Shown: piece after piece, positions 28,586 to 38,594 of the stretch
How positions within the stretch are numbered: position 1 is the stretch's first letter
How the letters are laid out: every line of letters begins with the position of its first letter
Program-made: the position numbers and the translations under genes
Source of the DNA: Pseudomonas ceruminis
GTDB lineage: Bacteria; Pseudomonadota; Gammaproteobacteria; Pseudomonadales; Pseudomonadaceae
Reading direction: 5' to 3'
Length of the DNA: 61,612 bases
NCBI RefSeq assembly: GCF_021602025.1
Contig: NZ_BQHW01000030.1
Coordinates: 1 to 61,612, forward strand
Notes under the pieces: model-generated
What the model saw: the letters and a program-made list of their open reading frames with translations, nothing else
Told to the model about the DNA's origin: nothing
Databases searched by the model: none

Positions 28586-29682
28586 GGTTTGCCCCCTTCC
28601 CGCTCGGCGGGCAGGTGGCGGCGCTGGATGTAGTTCTGCACCGCCGCCAGGCTCTCGCTCAGGTCGGGCGTGACAACCGAAACCGGCTGCTCGGCCAGCG
28701 CATTGAGGCTGTCGAGCATCGCCTTGCTTTGCGGGTTGTCGGCATTGAAGTTGGCCAGCAGCACGCTGCGCGCATCATCCAAGGCCTGGGTGTAGACCTT
28801 GGCCTCGCCATTGAGCGCCGCCCACTGAGCCTGCTCGATGGTCAGGCTCAAGGCCAGACGCAGCTGATTGAGCGACTGCCCGGCCAGGAGGGGGCGCACG
28901 TTGTCGTCCGCGTTGAAATCGATCTGGAAGTACTTGGAGATCTCTGCCCACCACTGGGACAAGCGGCTGGCACCATCGCCGTCGGCGGTAAGGGCCCCGA
29001 GCGCATCGGCATTGCTGTCGAATTCCGGTGACTGGGCACTGAGCTGCTGTACCAGGTCACGCTGGGCGGCCAGCTTCAGGAACAGCCCAGTGCGGTCTGG
29101 TTGCTGGGTACTGTTGAGCGTCGCCAGGCTGCGCGCCAGTTGCTCGCGAGCGGCGAACGCCGCGGGGTCGCTCTGCTCACGCAGGATCTCGTCGGCACCC
29201 TCGACCAACGCCTTGGCGCTGGTGATGTCCTGCAACGCCGAAAGGCGCAGCGTCGCCAGGCGCAACAGGTGCTCGGCTTCGGCCAGGCGCCACTCCTTGC
29301 GGCTTTCGCCCAGGACGGTTTCCAGGCGCTGGCTCAGGCGCTGCTGATCGCCTTGCAGTTGTGCCACCAGGCGACGCCGGTCTTCCAGTTCGCTGGCCGC
29401 CGGCAGGCTGGCGAGCTGGGCGCTGATCTGCTGCTCACGCTGCTGCAGGGCTGCAGCACGCTGGCTCAGCGCTTCAAGGTGCTGGCCCTGGTTCAATTCA
29501 CTGCCTTGCAGTTGCCGCACCTGCCAGACACCCCAACCGCCTACCGCAATCCCTGCAGCGCCCACCAGCAGTGCCAAAAGGGCCAGGCCACTGCCAGAGC
29601 GTTTGGCGGGTTGGTCGGTAATGGGTTGCGCCGGCTCCTGCGCCGACGGCTGATCATTGTTGGACAAGACAGTTTCGCTCAC
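28582..29682 (-). CDS. hemX: HemX, membrane-anchored haem cluster protein
   Basis: 366 aa. One membrane span (GLALLALLVGAAGIAVGGWGVW, about 32-53) precedes a coiled coil (about 60-125) and a helical domain ending before hemY. HemX-like proteins lack the methyltransferase catalytic domain despite the common 'uroporphyrin-III C-methyltransferase' annotation. The start chosen is GTG 29682 (VSETVLSNN), with AAGGA about 8 bases upstream; the in-frame ATG at 29709 has no ribosome site. It follows hemD after 45 bp. Confidence 0.88.
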   Translation of the reverse strand: MSETVLSNNDQPSAQEPAQPITDQPAKRSGSGLALLALLVGAAGIAVGGWGVWQVRQLQGSELNQGQHLEALSQRAAALQQREQQISAQLASLPAASELEDRRRLVAQLQGDQQRLSQRLETVLGESRKEWRLAEAEHLLRLATLRLSALQDITSAKALVEGADEILREQSDPAAFAAREQLARSLATLNSTQQPDRTGLFLKLAAQRDLVQQLSAQSPEFDSNADALGALTADGDGASRLSQWWAEISKYFQIDFNADDNVRPLLAGQSLNQLRLALSLTIEQAQWAALNGEAKVYTQALDDARSVLLANFNADNPQSKAMLDSLNALAEQPVSVVTPDLSESLAAVQNYIQRRHLPAEREGGKP

Positions 29683-29727
29683 GTATCCATCCTTTGCATG
29701 GGGGCGCATCGCTCTGAGCTTAGCGCC

Positions 29728-30495
29728 TTAAGAGGCAGGTGCAGCGCTACGCTGCACAGCTGCCAGCAAGGCCGCGGCACTCGCGCCACGGCAATCCAAA
29801 ACCTGTTGGGCCCCTGCAGCCCTGGCCTGCTCGGCGACTCGCGGGCTCGGCACGAACAACGGCAGACACGCCACTTGCGGCCAGTCGCCAGCGGCCATCT
29901 GCTGCAGGTGTTCAAGACCCTGCCCACTGCTGACCACCAGGCCGTTGAGGCGTTCCGCCTGGATGCGACGCATCAACGTACCCACCGGGTACTCCGGCAG
30001 GCAGCGACGATACAGTTCCAGATAATCGACACTAGCACCTTGCTCTGCAAGACGCCCGGCCAGCAGTTCGCGACCTCCTACGCCGCGCACGATCAGCACC
30101 CGTGGCGTGGCAACCGCCATAGCCTCGCGCAGGCCCGGGAGTGCGAGCAAGGCCTCGCTATCGTCACCCTGTGCCGGGAAGGCCACCTGCAAGCCCGCAG
30201 CGCGCAATACACCTGCCGTCGCTTCACCGACGCTGAACCAGCCGGTCGCAGGCGGTTGCACGGCAGTTTGTGCCAGGTGTTCCAGCAGCAGCCTGGCAGC
30301 GGGCTTGCTGACCACAATGATGACCGCGTATTGCTTCAGCGCGCAAAGCAGCGCGCGCTGCCCCTCCCCCAGTGCTACGGGCTCGATCGCCAACAAGGGC
30401 AGGCAACTGCTGGCCACACCGGCCGCCGCCAGGCTCTGCGCCAGGGCAGCGCAGTCATCGGCAGGCCGGGTGAGCAACAGGCGCCAGGGGCTCAC
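29728..30495 (-). CDS. hemD: Uroporphyrinogen-III synthase
   Basis: 255 aa enzyme that closes hydroxymethylbilane with inversion of ring D, giving uroporphyrinogen III. The two-domain HemD pattern is visible: [17 protein letters not shown] at the N-terminus and a second domain with [32 protein letters not shown] (about 130-165). The C-terminal [14 protein letters not shown] also fits. GTG start overlapping the hemC stop (GTGA) indicates coupling, so product and substrate enzymes are made together. Confidence 0.93.
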   Translation of the reverse strand: MSPWRLLLTRPADDCAALAQSLAAAGVASSCLPLLAIEPVALGEGQRALLCALKQYAVIIVVSKPAARLLLEHLAQTAVQPPATGWFSVGEATAGVLRAAGLQVAFPAQGDDSEALLALPGLREAMAVATPRVLIVRGVGGRELLAGRLAEQGASVDYLELYRRCLPEYPVGTLMRRIQAERLNGLVVSSGQGLEHLQQMAAGDWPQVACLPLFVPSPRVAEQARAAGAQQVLDCRGASAAALLAAVQRSAAPAS

Positions 30496-31433
30496 GGGTG
30501 CCCGGCCTCACCGTAAACTTCCTTGAGAATGGCTTCGGCCCCCTGGCCCAGCAGGTCTTCGGCAACCTGTATGCCCAAGGCCTGGGCAGACGCGCGTGGC
30601 GCACGGGCTTCGGCCACCAGCAAGGTCCCCCCGCTGGGTTGGCCCACCAGCCCACGCAGCCAGAGCTGCTCGCCTTCAAGGACTGCATAGCAGGCAATCG
30701 GCACCTGACAACCGCCGTTCAGGCGCTTGTTCAAGGCTCGTTCGGCCACCACGCGGTCAGCGGTATCGACGTGGTGCAGCGGTGCCAGCAAGGCATGGAG
30801 CTCAGTGTCTGCAGTACGGCATTCGATGCCTACTGCACCCTGGCCACCGGCCGGTAGGCTGTCGTCGACACTGATACTGGCGCTGATGCGCGACTCGAAG
30901 CCCAGGCGAATCAGGCCTGCCGCTGCAAGGATGATGGCGTCGTACTCGCCGGCATCGAGCTTGGCCAGGCGGGTATTGACGTTGCCACGCAGGAAGCGGA
31001 TCTGCAGGTCCGGGCGGCGCGCGAGCAGTTGGGCCTGACGACGCAGGCTGGAAGTGCCGACGATGCTGCCGGCAGGCAGCGCCTCAAGGCTGGCGAACCG
31101 GTTGGACACGAAGGCGTCGCGCGGGTCTTCGCGCTCGCAGATACAGTACAGGCCCAGGCCTTCGGGGAAGTCCATGGGCACGTCCTTCATCGAATGCACG
31201 GCGATGTCGGCTTCGTTCTCCAGCAGGGCAGTTTCAAGTTCCTTGACGAACAGGCCCTTGCCGCCGATCTTCGCCAGCGGCGCGTCGAGCAGCTTGTCTC
31301 CGCGGCTGACCATGGGTACCAGGGTGACCAGCACCCCAGGATGGGCCTGCTCTAGCCGGGCTTTGACGTATTCGGCCTGCCACAGGGCCAAGGCACTTTT
31401 ACGGGTGGCGATGCGGATTTCGCGAGTGGACAT
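30492..31433 (-). CDS. hemC: Porphobilinogen deaminase (hydroxymethylbilane synthase)
   Basis: 313 aa cytoplasmic enzyme that polymerises four porphobilinogen units. Diagnostic motifs are [15 protein letters not shown] (about 6-20), [27 protein letters not shown] (about 80) and the dipyrromethane-anchoring Cys in [13 protein letters not shown] (about 241). Length is standard. First gene of hemC-D-X-Y; algR lies 120 bp upstream in the same direction. Confidence 0.96.
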   Translation of the reverse strand: MSTREIRIATRKSALALWQAEYVKARLEQAHPGVLVTLVPMVSRGDKLLDAPLAKIGGKGLFVKELETALLENEADIAVHSMKDVPMDFPEGLGLYCICEREDPRDAFVSNRFASLEALPAGSIVGTSSLRRQAQLLARRPDLQIRFLRGNVNTRLAKLDAGEYDAIILAAAGLIRLGFESRISASISVDDSLPAGGQGAVGIECRTADTELHALLAPLHHVDTADRVVAERALNKRLNGGCQVPIACYAVLEGEQLWLRGLVGQPSGGTLLVAEARAPRASAQALGIQVAEDLLGQGAEAILKEVYGEAGHP

Positions 31434-31516
31434 GGAGCGCCCCGATGCTTAGGAATACCGCCGATGATAACAGCTCCGTCGGTATCGCTAGCAGATGTGG
31501 GTCAGGATCCTGTAGC

Positions 31517-31549
31517 GGGCCTGTCGCCGGCTGGTTGGCGACAAGGCCC
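31517..31549. repeat. Hairpin downstream of algR, REP-like
   Basis: GGGCCTGTCGCC, loop of about 8, GGCGACAAGGCCC: stem with one bulge, 5 bp past the algR stop. It lacks a T run, so it may be a REP-type element that attenuates readthrough to hemC rather than a full terminator. Confidence 0.55.
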
Positions 31550-31553
31550 TTGT

Positions 31554-32297
31554 TCAAAGCGTCTGCATCATCTTGCGCACGCCAGCCACATGCCGGCGGC
31601 TGACGGTCAGGGCGTCATCGTGCAGGCCTTTGAGGTAGAGCTGGAAATGCCCCAGCGGGGTACGCTGCAAGCGCTCGATACGCTCACGGGCCACCAGGGC
31701 ATTGCGGTGGATACGCACGAAACGCTCGCCGAACTCGTCCTCGAGGGCTTTGAGCGGCTCATCGAGCAGCACTTCGCCGGCCTCGTGACGCAAGGTCACG
31801 TATTTGTGATCGGCAATGAAATAGATCACCTGCCCCAAGGGGATCAGCTCGATGCCCTTGCGGGTACGTGCACTGATATGGCTGCGCGGGCCGCCGCCTT
31901 CGCTGCCTGGACGGGTCAGCGCCGCCAGCTGGGCGCGGTTGGGTTTCTCGGCCTTGCGCAGCGCATCGCGCAGGGCCTGGGGGTGGATCGGTTTGGTCAC
32001 GTGGCTGAGGGTGCTGTCCCTGAAAGCTTCAGCGCCATAGGCATCGTCACCGGTGCAGAACACCACCGACGGAGGCGCCTCGCGTTCGCACAGGCGAGCC
32101 GCGACCTGCAGGCCATCCAGGCCCGGCATGCCGATGTCCAGCAGGACGACATCGGGCTTGAGGCTTTCGATCAGGGCCAGTGCCTCCTCGCCGTTGGTGG
32201 CGCTGGGCTCCAGCACGGTGTACCCCTCCAGGTCCCCGAATAGCCGCGTCAGGCGTTCACGGGCTTGGGGTTCATCATCAACGATCAGGACATTCAT
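31554..32297 (-). CDS. algR: AlgR response regulator (LytTR type)
   Basis: 247 aa. The receiver domain (about 1-120) has the acidic pair DDE (8-10), phospho-acceptor Asp in VVLLDIGMPGLDG (about 54) and the conserved Lys in VTKPIHP. The LytTR DNA-binding domain is about 140-245 (HKYVTLRHEAGEVLLDEPLKALE; RIHRNALVARERIE). In P. aeruginosa AlgR controls alginate, twitching and virulence genes with the kinase FimS/AlgZ encoded just upstream. Here argH follows divergently instead, with no kinase gene in view. Confidence 0.95.
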   Translation of the reverse strand: MNVLIVDDEPQARERLTRLFGDLEGYTVLEPSATNGEEALALIESLKPDVVLLDIGMPGLDGLQVAARLCEREAPPSVVFCTGDDAYGAEAFRDSTLSHVTKPIHPQALRDALRKAEKPNRAQLAALTRPGSEGGGPRSHISARTRKGIELIPLGQVIYFIADHKYVTLRHEAGEVLLDEPLKALEDEFGERFVRIHRNALVARERIERLQRTPLGHFQLYLKGLHDDALTVSRRHVAGVRKMMQTL

Positions 32298-32607
32298 AAT
32301 TGCTCTGGATTCCTGAGTGAGTCTCGCACAGGTATAGCGTAGACAGATGCAGGTCGAGCGACACTGCGGTCACGCTCTAGACCGATACGAAGGCCAAAGA
32401 TTCACTGAGCCGGCAGATTCGCTGCCAGTCCTTTGTCCAACTGTAGACGGTCCTTAGAACACTGCCGTTCAATCGTTGAATATCGTTTTGGCCTGCCTTT
32501 ACCGATGTTTCCCACGGATTTCTGTCGACAGGCGCCCTGCGGCGGCAAGCCCAATCCTGCTATCATCGGCGGCACTTTTTTCGTTCACGCCTTCAACGAG
32601 TGAATCC
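32298..32607. promoter_or_regulatory. Divergent promoter region algR/argH
   Basis: 310 bp without a gene. It carries the algR promoter on the minus strand and the argH promoter on the plus strand. A TATCAT -10-like element at about 32560 lies 40-50 bp before argH. No FimS/AlgZ coding remnant is recognisable. Confidence 0.5.
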
Positions 32608-34002
32608 ATGAGCACCGACAAGACCAATCAGTCCTGGGGCGGCCGCTTCAGTGAGCCCGTCGACGCCTTCGTCGCCCGCTTCACCGCTTCGGTCGACTTC
32701 GACAAGCGCCTGTACCGCCACGACATCATGGGTTCGATCGCCCACGCCACGATGCTGGCGCAGGTTGGCGTACTCAGCGACGCCGAGCGCGATACCATCA
32801 TCGACGGCCTGAAGACCATCCAGGGCGAAATCGAAGCCGGCAACTTCGACTGGCGCGTCGACCTTGAAGACGTGCACATGAACATCGAAGCACGCCTGAC
32901 CGATCGCATCGGCATCACCGGCAAGAAGCTGCACACCGGGCGCAGCCGCAACGACCAGGTCGCCACCGACATCCGCCTGTGGCTGCGCGACGAAATCGAC
33001 CTGATCCTGGCCGAAATCACCCGCCTGCAGCAGGGCCTGCTGGAGCAGGCCGAGCGTGAAGCCGAAACCATCATGCCGGGCTTCACCCACCTGCAGACGG
33101 CCCAGCCAGTCACCTTCGGCCACCACCTGCTGGCCTGGTTCGAAATGCTCAGCCGCGACTACGAGCGCCTGGTCGACTGCCGCAAACGCACCAACCGCAT
33201 GCCCCTGGGCAGCGCCGCACTCGCCGGCACCACCTACCCGATCGACCGCGAACTGACGTGCAAGCTGCTGGGCTTCGAAGCAGTGGCTGGCAACTCGCTG
33301 GACGGCGTTTCGGACCGTGACTTCGCCATCGAATTCTGTGCCGCTGCCAGTGTGGCGATGATGCACTTGTCGCGCTTCTCCGAAGAGCTGGTGCTGTGGA
33401 CCAGCGCGCAGTTCCAGTTCATCGACCTGCCAGACCGCTTCTGCACCGGCAGCTCGATCATGCCGCAGAAAAAGAACCCGGACGTACCGGAGCTGGTCCG
33501 TGGCAAGAGCGGCCGTGTGTTCGGCGCCTTGACCGGCCTACTGACCCTGATGAAAGGCCAGCCGCTGGCCTACAACAAGGACAACCAGGAAGACAAGGAA
33601 CCGCTGTTCGACGCCGCCGACACCCTGCGCGATTCGCTGCGCGCCTTCGCCGACATGATCCCGGCCATCAAACCGAAGCACGCGATCATGCGCGAGGCGG
33701 CGCTGCGTGGTTTCTCCACCGCCACCGACCTGGCCGACTACCTGGTACGCCGTGGCCTGCCATTCCGTGACTGCCACGAGATCGTCGGCCACGCGGTGAA
33801 GTATGGCGTCGATACCGGCAAGGACCTGGCCGAGATGAGCCTGGAAGAACTGCGCCAGTTCAGCGACCAGATCGAACAGGACGTGTTCGCCGTGCTGACC
33901 CTGGAAGGGTCGGTCAACGCCCGTGACCACATCGGTGGGACCGCGCCGGCGCAAGTGCGCACTGCCGTAGCGCGCGGCAAGGCGTTGCTGGCTTCGCGTT
34001 AA
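32608..34002 (+). CDS. argH: Argininosuccinate lyase
   Basis: 464 aa homotetrameric enzyme of the last step of arginine synthesis (argininosuccinate to arginine plus fumarate). Visible motifs: SWGGRF near the N-terminus, [16 protein letters not shown] (about 110-125), and the fumarase/aspartase signature [12 protein letters not shown] (about 283-294) with the catalytic Ser. Length is normal. ATG 32608 gives the usual [14 protein letters not shown] start. Monocistronic, followed by hairpins at 34013-34029 and 34081-34097. Confidence 0.97.
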   Translation: MSTDKTNQSWGGRFSEPVDAFVARFTASVDFDKRLYRHDIMGSIAHATMLAQVGVLSDAERDTIIDGLKTIQGEIEAGNFDWRVDLEDVHMNIEARLTDRIGITGKKLHTGRSRNDQVATDIRLWLRDEIDLILAEITRLQQGLLEQAEREAETIMPGFTHLQTAQPVTFGHHLLAWFEMLSRDYERLVDCRKRTNRMPLGSAALAGTTYPIDRELTCKLLGFEAVAGNSLDGVSDRDFAIEFCAAASVAMMHLSRFSEELVLWTSAQFQFIDLPDRFCTGSSIMPQKKNPDVPELVRGKSGRVFGALTGLLTLMKGQPLAYNKDNQEDKEPLFDAADTLRDSLRAFADMIPAIKPKHAIMREAALRGFSTATDLADYLVRRGLPFRDCHEIVGHAVKYGVDTGKDLAEMSLEELRQFSDQIEQDVFAVLTLEGSVNARDHIGGTAPAQVRTAVARGKALLASR

Positions 34003-34080
34003 GGCCCCAGTGCGAGGGCTTTGCCCTCGTTCGCCGCAGCGCCAAGTGCGATCCCTCCGGGTGCTGGCGTGCCAGCGATT

Positions 34081-34097
34081 GGGCTGCTGAGCAGCCC
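34081..34097. terminator. Hairpin between argH and glutathione S-transferase
   Basis: GGGCTGCTGAGCAGCCC forms a perfect 8-bp stem just beyond the end of the minus-strand transferase gene; a second hairpin (CGAGGGC-TTT-GCCCTCG) is at 34013-34029. Together they may terminate the convergent transcripts. Confidence 0.5.
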
Positions 34098-34106
34098 TCT
34101 TCAGGT

Positions 34107-34769
34107 TCAGCGCTTGCCGCTGCGGACCATCTCCATGAAGGCCGGCATCGATGCCTCCTTGTCCGCCAGGATTCGCGCCATGTGCGGGTTCTCGCGCATT
34201 TTCTCGAGCAACGCCTTGGCCTGCGGGAAGTCCGCCAGCAAATCGATGTTCAGCACCTTCTTGCCCACTGCGTAAGCCAGGTCGACCGAGAAGCAGAACA
34301 TCAGGTCGGCAAGGGTCAGTGCTTCACCCGCCACATAAGGTGCAAAGCGCCCATTGCGCTTGAGCGTGGCGAACCCAGCCAGCAGGTCTGCACGCGCCCG
34401 CTCCTTGATCAACGGCTCTACCGCCGCGCCGAAGAATGACTCGGCATAGCAGGTACGCGCCGGCAGCTCGATATACAGCTCGATCTCCTTGAGCAACTCG
34501 CGCACCTTGGCCTGCCCGAACGCGTCTGCCGGCAGCAACGGTGTGCCCCCTTGGGTCTGCTCGATGTAATCGAGGATCACACTGGTTTCGCTGATGAACC
34601 CGTGCTCGGTTTCCAGCACCGGCACCTTGCCTCGTGGGCTGACTGCCAGCGCTTGCGGCGCCTGGCCACCGTAGAACGTGACTTCCTCGAACGGCAGGCC
34701 TTTTTCCAGCAGCGCCAGCTTGACCATGTTGTAGTAGTTGCTGACCGAAAATCCGTGAAGCTTGAGCAT
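34107..34769 (-). CDS. Glutathione S-transferase
   Basis: 220 aa. The thioredoxin-like N-domain (LKLHGFSVSNYYNMVKLALLEKGLPFEEV; GKVPVLETEHGFISETSVILDYIE with the conserved cis-Pro and glutathione-binding Glu-Thr/Ser pair) spans about 1-80. The helical C-domain follows, with AGEALTLADLMF near 155. The substrate is unknown. ATG 34769 follows GGAGG by about 11 bases. An upstream open frame to 35201 overlaps the next gene and is not coding. Confidence 0.92.
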   Translation of the reverse strand: MLKLHGFSVSNYYNMVKLALLEKGLPFEEVTFYGGQAPQALAVSPRGKVPVLETEHGFISETSVILDYIEQTQGGTPLLPADAFGQAKVRELLKEIELYIELPARTCYAESFFGAAVEPLIKERARADLLAGFATLKRNGRFAPYVAGEALTLADLMFCFSVDLAYAVGKKVLNIDLLADFPQAKALLEKMRENPHMARILADKEASMPAFMEMVRSGKR

Positions 34770-34916
34770 GGGGTAACAGCCTCCAGGCCGTATGGGGTTG
34801 GCCTGGCTTTTATAGCCCCATCGCCCGCCCCTGACCAGCGTCATGCGCCCGGTCGATGACCAGGCATTGCCGGCGCGAGCATGGCAAACTGTACGCCCCA
34901 CTACAGGAGTACCGCC

Positions 34917-35216
34917 ATGAGCGAGCCCACCGACATCGACAATGACGACGAAGCCTTCGCCGAGGCGACACTGACCCAGGCTATCGAGAACCAGATCGAA
35001 AGCGGCGAGCCACCAGCGGCCAAGGCCACCCTCAACAAGCTGACCCTGGTCGGCTACGAGCGCGAGGACATTCTCAACCTCATGGCCCACGTGCTGGCCA
35101 TCGAGATCGACAACATGCTCGACGAAGACCGCCCGTTCAACACCGAATGGTATGAAGCCGCCCTGCGCGCGCTGCCCGAACTGCCACCTGAGACAGATCA
35201 AGGCGCGGACGAATAA
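34917..35216 (+). CDS. Conserved acidic hypothetical protein
   Basis: 99 aa, strongly acidic, with a single helical domain (LTQAIENQIESGEPPAAKATLNKLTLVGYEREDILNLMAHVLAIEI). The pattern recalls small proteins of about 100 residues conserved beside argH-cyaA in Pseudomonas, but I do not recognise a named family. CAGGAG lies 7 bases upstream of the ATG. Divergent from the transferase. Confidence 0.7.
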   Translation: MSEPTDIDNDDEAFAEATLTQAIENQIESGEPPAAKATLNKLTLVGYEREDILNLMAHVLAIEIDNMLDEDRPFNTEWYEAALRALPELPPETDQGADE

Positions 35217-35285
35217 CCCGACTACACTCCAGGGTCAGGCACCGCTGGCGGTGCCGCCATCCTCGTCTGGAAGTCAGGAGTCGCC

Positions 35286-35531
35286 ATGTCCTTCACCCCC
35301 GAACTGATTGCCGAACTGGAAGTGCTCGCCCTGTTCAACCTGGACAGCAGCCAGGAAGGTATCAAGATTCACGCGAACGCCTCTCCCACCCTTGTCGCTG
35401 CGGCTCAACGCCTGCACGAGAAACGACTGACCGACCAGCCCGATGGCGGTTACCTCACCAGCCTCGGGCATGACGCCGCGCAGAGCGTGCAGCTGTTGCT
35501 GAACATTCTCAAATCACCGCAACCGGCGTGA
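35286..35531 (+). CDS. TIGR02647 family small protein
   Basis: 81 aa. The sequence SFTPELIAELEVLALFNLDSSQEGIKIH and GGYLTSLGHDAAQSVQLLLNIL match TIGR02647, a DNA-binding-like family of unknown role restricted mainly to Pseudomonas and relatives. CAGGAG precedes the ATG by 6 bases. Monocistronic, followed by a degenerate REP. Confidence 0.82.
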   Translation: MSFTPELIAELEVLALFNLDSSQEGIKIHANASPTLVAAAQRLHEKRLTDQPDGGYLTSLGHDAAQSVQLLLNILKSPQPA

Positions 35532-35540
35532 AATCGCCAG

Positions 35541-35590
35541 CTCCCACTCGTACAGCGCTGAACCTGTGGGAGCGGGCCTACCGCTTGGAA
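35541..35590. repeat. Degenerate P. putida REP element
   Basis: CTCCCAC and GTGGGAG form an inverted repeat within sequence close to the CCTGTGGGAGCGGGC core of P. putida REPs. It lies between TIGR02647 and cyaA. Confidence 0.6.
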
Positions 35591-35700
35591 GCGCTCAATG
35601 GCGGTAGAAAAATGACGCCAAAAAAACATTTGTCGCTTATCCGAGTGCTCCACTCAGGCTAAACTCGCCTCAGCTCCCCCGGTATGCCCCTGAGTGCGCA

Positions 35701-38565
35701 ATGAACCACCCCCACGAGATCCGCCCCGACCTGGACGAAGGCATCGACCGCAAGGTGCTGGCGACACTGCGTGGGCGCTTCCTGCACCTAAACGAGGGCC
35801 GCTTGCAGCGCGCCATGGACGGGCTTTCAACCCGCCAGCAACAAGTGCTGACCCTGCTGCCACTGCTGTTTCACGTCAACCATCCGCTGCTGCCTGGGTA
35901 TGTTTCCGGCAGCACGCCGGCAGGCGTATCGGGCTTCGAGCCTGGCCCCGAGCTGGTGGCCGAAGGACAGCGGCTGGCCCGCTCGTTTTCCTACAAGACG
36001 CGCCTGGGCAACCCGCACCGGCCAATCCACGGCCTGTTCCTGATGGGCAGCCTCGGCTCCCTGGCCCAGGCCGAACAGAGCGACATGGACTTGTGGGTCT
36101 GCCATGCACCGGGGTTGGGCGAAACTCACCTCGAAGAGCTGCGGCGCAAATGTCAGTTGCTGGAAACATGGGCAATCAGCCTGGGCGCCGAAGCGCACTT
36201 TTTCCTGATTGACCCGCAAGGCTTCGCCCAAGGCCAGCGCAACAGCCAGCTCAGCTCCGACGATTGCGGCACCACCCAGCATTACCTGCTGCTCGACGAG
36301 TTCTACCGCACTGCCATCTGGCTGGCCGGGCGTACACCGCTGTGGTGGCTGGTGCCGGAGTACGCAGAACACAACTACCGCAGCTACACCGATACCTTGC
36401 TGTCCAAGCGCTTTATCCGCAGCACGGACGCCCTCGACCTCGGCCACCTGGCGCACATCCCCCCGGGGGAGTTTGTCGGTGCCGGCTTGTGGCAGTTGTT
36501 CAAGGGGATCGACTCACCTTACAAGTCGCTGCTCAAACTGCTGCTTACCGAGGCGTACGCCAGCGAACACCCCGACGTTCGCTGCCTGAGCCTGGATTAC
36601 AAGCAGGCGGTGTTCGCCAACCGTCTCGACCTTGATGAGCTCGAACCCTATGTGATGGTGTACCGGCGAATCGAGCGCTACCTGCAGCAGCGCGGTGAAA
36701 CCACCCGCCTGGAACTGGTACGGCGCAGCCTGTACCTCAAGGTCAACAAGAAGCTCAGTGGCCAGGACCAAGCGCGCAGCAACGGCTGGCAGCGCCGCCT
36801 GTTGCAGCGCCTGACTGACGAATGGGGGTGGGATGAGCGCCAGTTGGCCATGCTGGATAGCCGCAGCCAATGGAAGGTGCGCCAGGTCGCGGTCGAACGC
36901 CGTGAACTGGTGGCTGAGCTCAACCACAGCTACCGCTTTCTGCGCCAGTTTGCGCAAAACCAGAACGCCAGCAGCCGCGCCGACCAGCGCGATCTCAATG
37001 TACTGGGCCGGCGCCTGTACGCGGCCTTCGAACGCCGCGCCGGCAAGATCGAGGTCATCAACCCGGGCATCGCCCCGGATATCGCCGAAGACACCCTGAC
37101 CTTGGTCCAGTCACCCAACCGCAAAGAGCCCGGCAGCCATCACTGGGGCCTCTACAACGGCAACCTGGCGGTACACGAGTGGGAGCACTTCAACCCCATC
37201 AAGCGTTGCCGCGAACTGCTGGAGCTGCTGACCTGGGCCCACCGCAACGGCGTCATCGACAGCACCACGCGTCTGGCACTGCACCCGGGCGTCAGCGACC
37301 TGAGCGAGTTCGAACTGTTCAACCTGCTGAGCAGCCTGCAGCAGAGCATCCCCTTGCCGCTGGAGACGGTCAGTGAAGTACGTCTGCTGCAGCCAAGCGT
37401 GGCCGACGAGATGCTGCTGCTGGTCAACGTTGGCATCGACCCGCTAAGCCACCACCGCGACCTGAACATCCTGATGACCACCGAGCGCACCGACTCGCTG
37501 AGCTACGCAGGGGTGCGCGAGAACCTGGTACTGACACTCGACCAGATCACCCTCAACAGCTGGAACGAAGTGCTGGTGCAGCGCTATGACGGCGAGCATG
37601 CCCTGCTGCGCTGCGTGCGTGATTTTCTCAACAGCCTCGGGCAGCGTAACCACCGGCCCCGCGTGCAGGTGCGCTGCTTCTGCCACAACCGCGCCCAGGC
37701 CATCAGCCAACGGGTCGAGGAAATCTTCGACACCGTGCAACTGCTGCTCGACCAGGGCCTGAACCACCGCTACGTGCTGCAGGTGGCGCAGTTTACCCAC
37801 GTGCTGGAGCTGCTACCCGGCCAAGTCAGCCTGGCGACACTGGCCGACCTCGACGCCGTGCTCGACTGCCTGGGCGAGGAGCGTGTGACCTACAGTCCGG
37901 TGCACCTGGACGCCAATGCCCTGCAGGACCATGACCTGCCATTGGTGCTGGAACAAGGCCGACCGGCGTGCATCCAGGTGTTCTACCGCCTGCTCGAAGG
38001 CTGGGCCGAGCTGTATGTGCTGGATGAGTACAATGCGCTGTGGCAGCAACGCCTGCCCTTGCACGACGAAAACCACCTGTTGCTACCCCTGCAGCGCTTC
38101 TTGCGCTCGGTGGTGATGCGCCGCGACGCCCGCTTGCCACTGGACAAGCTGCATCAGGCCTCGCTGGAAATTCATTACGCGCAGTTGCTGCCTTCGGGGC
38201 CGGGCAAGGCGCGCAGCATCGAGCCACGCGCGACGCCCGGCGATGACAGCGGGCAGCCCTACTACGAGGTGCAGGCCATACTGCAGGCCGGCGCAGGGGA
38301 TGAGGTACATGTCACGCTGTATTGCGATCAGCAGGAGTTCTCTGAGCTGGACCACGGCGATGAGTTGTACACCACCGTCGCCCGGCAGATTCTCGGCCAG
38401 CGCCGCAGTGCCGGGCACTATCGCTGCTATATCACGGACCTGGATCTTTCCGAGCTGCTCGATGATGAGCAGGGCTCGACCCTCCTGTACCTGCGCTACA
38501 AGCGCGAGCTGGAACAGGCGCTCAACGACGGCCTGGCCCAGTTGCAGGCTACGTTCGAGCCTTGA
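35701..38565 (+). CDS. cyaA: Class I adenylate cyclase
   Basis: 954 aa enzyme that makes cAMP from ATP. The N-terminal catalytic domain has the class I nucleotidyltransferase pattern GLFLMGSLGSLAQAEQSDMDLWVC (Gly-Ser then D-x-D, about residues 112-138). The following segments GIDSPYKSLLKLLLTEAY and VRRSLYLKVNKKLS are typical of CyaA. The C-terminal half is regulatory. Cytoplasmic, signals through Crp/Vfr-type regulators. The ATG at 35701 is the first codon consistent with family starts (MNHPHEIRPDLDEGIDRK). Confidence 0.94.
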   Translation: MNHPHEIRPDLDEGIDRKVLATLRGRFLHLNEGRLQRAMDGLSTRQQQVLTLLPLLFHVNHPLLPGYVSGSTPAGVSGFEPGPELVAEGQRLARSFSYKTRLGNPHRPIHGLFLMGSLGSLAQAEQSDMDLWVCHAPGLGETHLEELRRKCQLLETWAISLGAEAHFFLIDPQGFAQGQRNSQLSSDDCGTTQHYLLLDEFYRTAIWLAGRTPLWWLVPEYAEHNYRSYTDTLLSKRFIRSTDALDLGHLAHIPPGEFVGAGLWQLFKGIDSPYKSLLKLLLTEAYASEHPDVRCLSLDYKQAVFANRLDLDELEPYVMVYRRIERYLQQRGETTRLELVRRSLYLKVNKKLSGQDQARSNGWQRRLLQRLTDEWGWDERQLAMLDSRSQWKVRQVAVERRELVAELNHSYRFLRQFAQNQNASSRADQRDLNVLGRRLYAAFERRAGKIEVINPGIAPDIAEDTLTLVQSPNRKEPGSHHWGLYNGNLAVHEWEHFNPIKRCRELLELLTWAHRNGVIDSTTRLALHPGVSDLSEFELFNLLSSLQQSIPLPLETVSEVRLLQPSVADEMLLLVNVGIDPLSHHRDLNILMTTERTDSLSYAGVRENLVLTLDQITLNSWNEVLVQRYDGEHALLRCVRDFLNSLGQRNHRPRVQVRCFCHNRAQAISQRVEEIFDTVQLLLDQGLNHRYVLQVAQFTHVLELLPGQVSLATLADLDAVLDCLGEERVTYSPVHLDANALQDHDLPLVLEQGRPACIQVFYRLLEGWAELYVLDEYNALWQQRLPLHDENHLLLPLQRFLRSVVMRRDARLPLDKLHQASLEIHYAQLLPSGPGKARSIEPRATPGDDSGQPYYEVQAILQAGAGDEVHVTLYCDQQEFSELDHGDELYTTVARQILGQRRSAGHYRCYITDLDLSELLDDEQGSTLLYLRYKRELEQALNDGLAQLQATFEP

Positions 38566-38594
38566 ACGCCGGGGCCGTCAGGCGGCCCGATGGA

